5,914 bases of DNA. Origin: an uncultured Prevotellaceae bacterium (GTDB lineage: Bacteria > Bacteroidota > Bacteroidia > Bacteroidales > Bacteroidaceae). Made by a program: the position numbers and the translations under genes. The DNA lies in NCBI GenBank assembly GCA_900313845.1, contig OMTC01000135.1, positions 1-5,914 of the forward strand, read 5' to 3'. Of the stretch, positions 1-4,238 are shown piece after piece. The notes beneath the pieces were generated by a model. The model had not been told where the DNA came from and searched no databases. It saw only the letters and a program-made list of their open reading frames with translations. How positions within the stretch are numbered: position 1 is the stretch's first letter; every line of letters starts with the position of its first letter.

Positions 1-1
1 G

Positions 2-31
2 AAGCCCCCTCCCGACCTCCCCGAGGGGAGG
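2..31. repeat. G/C-rich intergenic repeat, copy A
   Basis: This 30-base segment matches 2500-2529 at 28 of 30 positions; the only difference is GA versus AG at 14-15. It holds a palindrome, CCTCCCC (16-22) and GGGGAGG (25-31), separated by GA. It lies downstream of the minus-strand recombinase gene. Two copies in intergenic DNA of one window suggest a dispersed repeat family in this genome. Whether it acts as a transcription end, a REP-like site or a remnant of a small mobile element cannot be told from here. Confidence 0.8.
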
Positions 32-36
32 AGTAA

Positions 37-50
37 ACCATCCGGATGGT
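37..50. repeat. Perfect 14-bp palindrome
   Basis: ACCATCCGGATGGT is identical to its own reverse complement. It sits between two G/C-rich hairpins (16-31 and 55-70). Its symmetry fits a protein-binding site or part of a larger palindromic repeat unit, but no function can be assigned from sequence. It is not repeated at the second copy of the G/C-rich element near 2500. Confidence 0.6.
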
Positions 51-54
51 CTCC

Positions 55-70
55 CTCCCCCTTGGGGGAG
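55..70 (-). terminator. Hairpin after the recombinase gene, possible transcription end
   Basis: CTCCCCC (55-61) and GGGGGAG (64-70) can form a strong stem with very few loop bases. It lies 18 bp beyond the recombinase stop codon in the direction of transcription. There is no T-run after it on the minus strand, so it is not a standard intrinsic terminator. It may act as an mRNA 3' end block or may simply be part of the palindrome cluster at 1-71. Confidence 0.35.
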
Positions 71-88
71 CTGCCAATGCCAACATTT

Positions 89-1036
89 CTATTTGTTCAT
101 TTCCTTATTCTTTTTGTTCTCGATTTCTCGAGGGTGATGATTGAGGATTTCCTCACGAAGACGATGGGTGTCGGTGTGGAGATAGATTTCTGTGGTACCG
201 ATGGATTCATGCCCCAGCATGGCTTGGATGGCACGCAGATTGGCTCCACCTTCGAGGAGACAGGTGGCGAAACTATGGCGGAAGGTGTGGGGACTTACGG
301 TTTTCTGGATGCCTGCAGCCTCCACGAGTTCCTTGATGAAGTGGAAGACCATGATGCGCGAGATTTTGGTTTTTCGTTTGGAGAGAAACACATAATCCTC
401 GTTGCCAGGCTTGATGTCGCGCATCGCATTGCGGTCGATGAAATAGAGTTGGAGCTCGTGGATTGCCTTATTAGATATAGGTACAAGGCGCTGCTTGGAA
501 CCTTTACCTTCCACTCGGATGAATTCATCTTCGAGATAGAGGTCGTTGAGTCGGAGCGTACAGAGTTCGCTGACTCGCAATCCACAGGAGAAAAGCACTT
601 CGATGATTGCCTTGTTGCGCTGTCCTTCGGGTTTGGAAAGGTCGATACAGGAAATGATTTTATCTACTTCCTCCACGGTCAGCACATCGGGCAGGTGCTG
701 AGGCTTCTTTGGAAATTCCAGCAGTTCCATCGGGTCAGCAGGAATTTCATTGGAGAGAAGTAAGAAGAGGTAGAAACTGTGGACACCTGCGAGGATGCGA
801 GCAAGGGAAGTGGGTTGGATGCCGATGTCGATGAGGGTGGCGGAAAAGCGATGAAACACTTCGAGGGGAGGTGAAAATATATCGATGGATTCGTCGTTTT
901 TTGAAGAATTCTCATCGTTGACAAAGGAAATGAATTTATCCACGTCGCGCATATAGGCAGCAACCGTGTTGTCGGAAAAACCTTTTTCCAACTTGAGATA
1001 TTGATAATATCGGCGAAGCAATCGTGATAAATCCAT
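89..1036 (-). CDS. xerD: Tyrosine recombinase XerD/XerC type
   Basis: This 315-residue protein is a site-specific tyrosine recombinase, most likely the Xer enzyme that resolves chromosome dimers at dif with FtsK. The N-terminal core-binding (SAM-like) domain covers about residues 1-100 and the catalytic domain about 115-302. The full catalytic set is visible: Arg154 (CGLRVSEL), Lys178 (EGKGSKQR), His250 and Arg253 (HTFRHSFAT), His276 (LGHESI) and nucleophile Tyr285 (TTEIYLHTD). Xer proteins usually end near the HHPR motif (299-303 here); this one adds about 12 charged residues. The ATG at 1036 lies 43 bases from a -7 box at 1080-1087. The gene is transcribed divergently from aroQ. No excisionase, att site or cargo gene is seen, so a housekeeping Xer is more likely than a phage or transposon integrase. 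XerC cannot be excluded without comparison; XerD is the usual label for this Bacteroidota gene. Confidence 0.9.
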   Translation of the reverse strand: MDLSRLLRRYYQYLKLEKGFSDNTVAAYMRDVDKFISFVNDENSSKNDESIDIFSPPLEVFHRFSATLIDIGIQPTSLARILAGVHSFYLFLLLSNEIPADPMELLEFPKKPQHLPDVLTVEEVDKIISCIDLSKPEGQRNKAIIEVLFSCGLRVSELCTLRLNDLYLEDEFIRVEGKGSKQRLVPISNKAIHELQLYFIDRNAMRDIKPGNEDYVFLSKRKTKISRIMVFHFIKELVEAAGIQKTVSPHTFRHSFATCLLEGGANLRAIQAMLGHESIGTTEIYLHTDTHRLREEILNHHPREIENKKNKEMNK

Positions 1037-1079
1037 AAAATGAAGACCTTTCTCTGTGCAAAAGACATTGAATTGGGTA

Positions 1080-1087
1080 CAAATATA
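1080..1087 (-). promoter_or_regulatory. Bacteroidota -7 promoter box for the recombinase gene
   Basis: Read on the minus strand this is TATATTTG, matching the Bacteroidota TAnnTTTG consensus used by the primary sigma factor. It would give a leader of about 35-40 nt before the ATG at 1036. No clear TTTG-type -33 element is visible at the usual distance; that place is occupied by the 7-bp repeat array at 1092-1126. Confidence 0.6.
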
Positions 1088-1091
1088 GACT

Positions 1092-1126
1092 TTTAAAAGT
1101 TAAAACTTAAAAGTTAAAGGTTAAAA
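1092..1126. repeat. Five-unit 7-bp tandem array, NTTAAAA
   Basis: Five units in register: TTTAAAA, GTTAAAA, CTTAAAA, GTTAAAG, GTTAAAA. The array starts five bases upstream of the recombinase -7 box and covers the region where its -33 contacts would fall. It is very A/T-rich and could change copy number by slippage. Any effect on promoter strength is inference. Confidence 0.75.
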
Positions 1127-1194
1127 AATGATGGAGAGATGTGAAAAAAGGAAAATTCTGAGATTTCGAAAGGGAGAAATCCACGGAAAAGAAG

Positions 1195-1202
1195 TATCTT
1201 TG
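1195..1202 (+). promoter_or_regulatory. Bacteroidota -7 promoter box for the aroQ transcript
   Basis: TATCTTTG followed by CACTC is a good match to the TAnnTTTG -7 box. Transcription would start near 1206-1209, giving a leader of about 120 nt before the aroQ ATG. A small inverted repeat, CTTTG/CAAAG (1198-1211), overlaps the box and the expected start. No strong -33 element was found. Since no comparable box was seen in the later gaps, this may drive the whole aroQ to lipoprotein run. Confidence 0.65.
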
Positions 1203-1219
1203 CACTCAAAGTTTGAAAA

Positions 1220-1282
1220 ATCAGGGATTTAAGGAGTATTAAAGAGACGAATATAATCCTTTTTATCCTTCAAATCCTTGAT
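1220..1282 (+). promoter_or_regulatory. Long hairpin in the aroQ leader
   Basis: Bases 1220-1235 pair with 1266-1282 as a 16-bp stem with one G-U wobble (1224-1279) and one bulged C (1271), closing a loop of about 30 nt. It starts about a dozen bases after the predicted transcription start and ends 45 bases before the aroQ ATG. It is not followed by a T-run, so it does not look like a terminator. I do not recognise a known riboswitch or attenuator. It may be a regulatory or RNA-stabilising leader element. Confidence 0.5.
1256..1282 (+). repeat. Three-copy 9-bp repeat in the aroQ leader
   Basis: ATCCTT occurs at 1256, 1265 and 1274, exactly nine bases apart, each followed by three variable bases. 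The second and third copies form the 3' arm of the leader hairpin; the first lies in its loop. All three can pair in part with the AGGGAT and AAGGA segments of the 5' arm, so alternative pairings are possible. Confidence 0.6.
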
Positions 1283-1327
1283 AAAACAATTCATACGATT
1301 CATTGACAAAATTCAACAACACAAATC

Positions 1328-1768
1328 ATGAAGAAGATACTGATTTTAAATGGTCCAAACCTGAATTTGCTGGGTAAGCGCGAACCAGGCATCTATGGTG
1401 CTCGTGGTTTTGAAGATTATTACGAGGAGCTCAGGGCACGCTATGCAGAGAAGGTGGAACTGGACTATTTTCAGTCGAACATCGAGGGTGAACTCATCAA
1501 TAAGATTCATGAGGTGGGTTTCTCTTGGGATGGAATCGTACTCAATGCAGGTGCTTATACCCACACGAGTATTGCCTTGCAGGATGCCATTCGCGGAGTG
1601 AAAACACCCGTGGTGGAAGTGCATATCTCGAATGTGCATCAGCGTGAGGAATTTCGCCATCATTCCATGATTTCGTGTGCTTGCGTGGGAGTGATATGTG
1701 GATTCGGTCTGGATTCGTATAGATTAGGGATTGAAGCACTGCTAAACCTCCCTGCATCCACACTGTGA
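1328..1768 (+). CDS. aroQ: 3-dehydroquinate dehydratase, type II
   Basis: This 146-residue enzyme dehydrates 3-dehydroquinate to 3-dehydroshikimate, the third step of the shikimate pathway to chorismate and the aromatic amino acids. Type II enzymes are small flavodoxin-like proteins that form dodecamers in the cytoplasm; the length is typical. Family motifs are complete and in order: NGPNLNLLGKREP (8-20) with Arg18, the lid tyrosine Tyr23 in IYG, QSNIEGELI (49-57), NAGAYTHTSIAL (73-84) with Asn73, VEVHISN (96-102) with His99, and RHHSMIS (110-116) with Arg110. These correspond to the catalytic and substrate-binding residues of the family. The start ATG is preceded by an A/C-rich stretch without a Shine-Dalgarno, as usual in this phylum. 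It is the first gene after the promoter at 1195, and its stop lies 19 bases before the methyltransferase ATG, so the two are probably co-transcribed. Confidence 0.96.
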   Translation: MKKILILNGPNLNLLGKREPGIYGARGFEDYYEELRARYAEKVELDYFQSNIEGELINKIHEVGFSWDGIVLNAGAYTHTSIALQDAIRGVKTPVVEVHISNVHQREEFRHHSMISCACVGVICGFGLDSYRLGIEALLNLPASTL

Positions 1769-1787
1769 GGGGATAGATACTTTGAAG

Positions 1788-2501
1788 ATGAATCATAAAA
1801 ATGAAGATAAATCGTCGGTTGGTGCAAATGACTCCCTTTCCGAGAAGGCTTGGGAAGCGGAGGATTTGGGGGTTGCCATTGATGATTATATCATAGACCA
1901 CATCGACAAGGAGAGCGATTATCTGCATCGACTCTACCGTGCTACCCATTTGCATTTGCTGTATGGGCGCATGGCAAGCGGTCATTTGCAGGGAAGGCTC
2001 CTGAAGATGTTTGTGACGATGATTCGCCCGAAGCTGATTCTCGAGTTGGGCACATACAGCGGTTATAGTGGTTTGTGTCTTGCAGAAGGATTGGAAGAGG
2101 GTGGTATGCTTCATACTGTGGAAGTGAACGACGAACAAGAGGACTTCACCTTGCCGTGGTTTCAGAATTCTCCCTACGCTGACCGAATCAAGATGCATAT
2201 CGGTGATGCGATGGAGGTGGTGCCACGCTTGAATTTGAAGTTCGATTTGGTGTTCATCGATGCTGACAAGCGTCGCTACAAGGATTACTACGACATGGTG
2301 TTCCCGTATGTGAATCCTGGTGGCTACATCATTGCAGACAACACTTTGTGGGATGGTCATGTGCTCGAAACGCCTCCTGTGCGAGACCCTCAGACACGCG
2401 GCATCATGGAGTTTAACGACTTTGTGGCTCAAGATGAGCGCGTGGAGAAGGTGATTCTGCCTCTGAGAGACGGATTGAGCATTATTAGAGTGAAAAGATA
2501 A
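1788..2501 (+). CDS. Class I SAM-dependent O-methyltransferase (family 3)
   Basis: This 237-residue protein belongs to the cation-dependent O-methyltransferase family that includes catechol and caffeoyl-CoA methyltransferases. The Rossmann SAM-binding motif is seen at about 84-96 (LELGTYSGYSGL), with acidic Glu112 (TVEVND) after strand 2. The putative metal ligands are Asp158 and Asp160 (FIDADKRRYKDYYD) and Asp184-Asn185 (ADNTLWDG). The substrate is unknown. A tRNA wobble-uridine methyltransferase like B. subtilis TrmR (YrrM), of the same family, is one possibility given that rbfA follows. I chose ATG 1788; an in-frame TTG at 1782 would add two residues. The first 25 or so residues are polar and look additional to the conserved part, which begins near VAIDDYIIDHID. 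The gene follows aroQ by 19 bases. Its TAA overlaps the start of the second G/C-rich repeat. Confidence 0.88.
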   Translation: MNHKNEDKSSVGANDSLSEKAWEAEDLGVAIDDYIIDHIDKESDYLHRLYRATHLHLLYGRMASGHLQGRLLKMFVTMIRPKLILELGTYSGYSGLCLAEGLEEGGMLHTVEVNDEQEDFTLPWFQNSPYADRIKMHIGDAMEVVPRLNLKFDLVFIDADKRRYKDYYDMVFPYVNPGGYIIADNTLWDGHVLETPPVRDPQTRGIMEFNDFVAQDERVEKVILPLRDGLSIIRVKR

Positions 2502-2529
2502 GCCCCCTCCCAGCCTCCCCGAGGGGAGG
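2500..2529. repeat. G/C-rich intergenic repeat, copy B
   Basis: This is the second copy of the 30-base element at 2-31, with 28 of 30 bases the same. Its first two bases are the last two of the methyltransferase stop codon, so the element abuts the gene. The internal palindrome is CCTCCCC (2514-2520) and GGGGAGG (2523-2529). The sequence beyond it differs from copy A, so the shared unit is short. As RNA it could form a hairpin right after the stop codon. Confidence 0.8.
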
Positions 2530-2544
2530 GGAAAATGAAAAATG

Positions 2545-2563
2545 GCTTCGGCAAAACCGAAGC
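2545..2563 (+). terminator. Hairpin between the methyltransferase and rbfA
   Basis: GCTTCGG (2545-2551) and CCGAAGC (2557-2563) form a perfect 7-bp stem with a five-base CAAAA loop. Only TTACAG follows, not a run of T, so intrinsic termination would be weak or absent. With the repeat hairpin at 2514-2529 it gives two stems in the 97-bp gap and may partly separate rbfA expression from aroQ. The gap shows no clear TAnnTTTG promoter. Confidence 0.4.
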
Positions 2564-2598
2564 TTACAGAGAATTAAGAAACTTTTAAAAACTCAAAA

Positions 2599-2934
2599 AT
2601 GGAAACAACAAGACAAAATAAGATTGCTCGATTGATTCAGAAGGATTTGAGCACAATTTTCCAGGAAGAGACTCGCAAGACACATGGTTTGCTGGTCACG
2701 GTGAGTGTGGTGCGTGTGAGTCCCGACCTCAGTGTGGCAAAGGCTTACCTGAGCGTGTTCCCTTCGAATCGTGCTGAGGAAATCCTGAAGAACGTGAACG
2801 AACAGGCAAGTGCCATTCGTTACAAGTTGGGTACGCTCGAACGTCATCAACTTCGTATCATTCCTGAACTGAAGTTCTTCCTCGACGATTCGCTCGACTA
2901 TATCGAGAACATTGACAATCTGTTGAAAAAGTAA
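2599..2934 (+). CDS. rbfA: 30S ribosome-binding factor A
   Basis: This 111-residue protein is RbfA, a single KH-like domain protein that binds the 30S subunit and helps late 16S rRNA maturation, especially at low temperature. It shows the family signatures: an N-terminal helix with NKIARLIQKDLSTIF (7-21), the strand region VSVVRVSPDLSVAKAYLSVF (35-54), and the hallmark IRYKLG followed by LRIIPELKFFLDDSLDY (85-101). At the helix kink, Ser71 seems to take the place of the usual glycine of the AxG motif; the alignment there is by eye. The length is near that of other RbfA proteins. Its TAA is followed at once by the ATG of the next gene, with no spacer, which suggests translational coupling. Confidence 0.93.
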   Translation: METTRQNKIARLIQKDLSTIFQEETRKTHGLLVTVSVVRVSPDLSVAKAYLSVFPSNRAEEILKNVNEQASAIRYKLGTLERHQLRIIPELKFFLDDSLDYIENIDNLLKK

Positions 2935-4179
2935 ATGTCTTTTCCCTTCTACATAGCCAAGCGATACCTCATTTCGAAGAAGTCGCATACAGCCATCAAT
3001 ATCATCTCGGGCATTTCCGTGTGTGGTGTTGCCATAGCTGCTGCTGCGATGGTTTGTATCCTTTCGGTGTTCAACGGGTTTGAGGACATGGTGGCTCGAC
3101 TATTCACGGCTTTCGACCCGCAGTTGAAGGTGGTACCAGTGGACGGAAAATACATGGCAGCTGATGAACCCGAGTTGGAGGAACTGAAGAAGAACCCGCT
3201 GATTGCCGTTTATAGTGAGACGTTGGAAGACAATGCGTTGCTCACAGTGAATAACCGACAGATGATGGCGACCATCAAGGGGGTGGACGACAATTTCCAA
3301 AATCTGATTGACGAGGATGCTATTCGTTATGGCGATGGTGCCTTCCAACTTCGTGCGGATGTCATTGATTATGGTGTGCTGGGCGTGAATCTTTTGGCTT
3401 CTTTGGGCTTGAGCACCGATTTTCCGCCGATTCAGGTTTATGCGCCACGAAAAGGTGAGCGCATCGACCTCAATAACCCTGCGGGTAGTTTTAACCACGA
3501 GGAACTCTATTCGCCACGAATGGCATTTGCCGTTCGCCAAGGAAAATATGATAATAGCTACGCTGTCACGAACATCGGTTTTGCTCGCCGACTCTTTGAG
3601 CGACAGGGCTATGTGACGGCTGTGGAATTGGCATTGCAGGGCGGTACGAATATCGACAAGGCGAAGAAGGAATTTCAGAAGCAATTGGGCGATAAATTCA
3701 AGGTGATGGACCGCTATGAGCAACAGGAGGACTCGTTCCGCATCATGAAAGTGGAGAAGCTGATTTCCTATATTTTCCTCACGTTCATCCTACTCATTGC
3801 CTGTTTCAACATCATTGGTTCCCTCTCCATGCTGATTATCGACAAGCGTCAGGATTCCATCACGTTGCGCAACCTCGGTGCTTCCGAACAACAGATTGCC
3901 GATGTGTTTATGCTCGAAGGACGACTCATCTCCGTTGTGGGAGCCGTGGTGGGCATTTTGCTCGGTCTGGCTTTGTGCTTGATTCAGCAGCACTATGGAC
4001 TCATCAAGTTTGGACGCTCGGCTGGCAATTATATCATCGACGTCTATCCCGTGAGTGTTCATGCTTCCGACATTATTCTCATATTCGTCACGGTGATTGT
4101 TGTGGGCTTTGCCTCGGTGTGGTATCCTGTGAAGTATTTCAGTAAAAAATACACGAAGGGAGTGAGAAGTGAAAAGTGA
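2935..4179 (+). CDS. ABC transporter permease, LolC/LolE (FtsX) family
   Basis: This 414-residue inner-membrane protein has the layout of lipoprotein-releasing permeases. It has one N-terminal membrane helix (about 21-46), a large periplasmic domain of the MacB-core type (about 50-270), then three helices (about 276-302, 330-351, 379-397). The conserved cytoplasmic loop after helix 2, IIDKRQDSITLRNLGASEQQI (301-321), is typical of the LolC/LolE group and contacts the ATPase. The N-terminal FYIAKRYL motif is also typical. It would act with a LolD-type ATPase, not encoded here, to pass lipoproteins toward the outer membrane. Role assignment is by family; MacB-like export or another FtsX-type role remains possible. 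It starts directly after the rbfA stop. Its last residues, VRSEK, and its TGA are encoded by the 7-bp array at 4162-4217. Arg codons are mixed, with CGA the commonest (8 of 19). Confidence 0.88.
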   Translation: MSFPFYIAKRYLISKKSHTAINIISGISVCGVAIAAAAMVCILSVFNGFEDMVARLFTAFDPQLKVVPVDGKYMAADEPELEELKKNPLIAVYSETLEDNALLTVNNRQMMATIKGVDDNFQNLIDEDAIRYGDGAFQLRADVIDYGVLGVNLLASLGLSTDFPPIQVYAPRKGERIDLNNPAGSFNHEELYSPRMAFAVRQGKYDNSYAVTNIGFARRLFERQGYVTAVELALQGGTNIDKAKKEFQKQLGDKFKVMDRYEQQEDSFRIMKVEKLISYIFLTFILLIACFNIIGSLSMLIIDKRQDSITLRNLGASEQQIADVFMLEGRLISVVGAVVGILLGLALCLIQQHYGLIKFGRSAGNYIIDVYPVSVHASDIILIFVTVIVVGFASVWYPVKYFSKKYTKGVRSEK

Positions 4180-4217
4180 GAAGTGAGAAGTGAAAAATGA
4201 AAAGTGAAAAATGAAAA
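4162..4217. repeat. Eight-unit 7-bp tandem array, RTGARAA
   Basis: Eight units run in exact register: GTGAGAA, GTGAAAA, GTGAGAA, GTGAGAA, GTGAAAA, ATGAAAA, GTGAAAA, ATGAAAA. The array begins inside the permease gene, supplies its stop codon (4177-4179, third unit) and fills most of the gap to the lipoprotein gene. Every unit carries a TGA, so the permease reading frame always ends within the first three units however many units follow. Two units create short ATG-started frames that close quickly. Confidence 0.85.
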
Positions 4218-4238
4218 ATTCATAATAGTAAAAGAAAA

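Noticed and set aside
62..763. 233-codon plus-strand open frame opposite xerD
   Set aside because: It lies wholly antisense to a gene with all catalytic residues of a tyrosine recombinase, has no family resemblance, and begins in the palindrome cluster.
89..1036. Recombinase as integrase of a mobile island
   Set aside because: No att repeats, tRNA target, excisionase or cargo genes are visible, and the neighbours are housekeeping genes; the length fits a housekeeping Xer protein.
1542..2432. 296-codon minus-strand open frame across aroQ and the methyltransferase
   Set aside because: It spans two well-supported genes on the other strand, has the His/Gln/Ile-rich make-up of an antisense shadow, and has no promoter or recognisable motif.
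2502..2598. Separate promoter for rbfA
   Set aside because: No TAnnTTTG box was found in the 97-bp gap; only hairpins and an A-rich stretch before the ATG.
3100..3723. 207-codon minus-strand open frame within the permease
   Set aside because: Antisense to the periplasmic domain of a clear LolC/LolE-type protein; no motif of its own.
4162..4217. Possible CRISPR-like array
   Set aside because: Units are 7 bp, contiguous and without spacers, so this is a simple tandem repeat.
4197..4225. Short ATG-started frames at 4197 and 4211
   Set aside because: They arise from ATGAAAA repeat units and stop within six codons.
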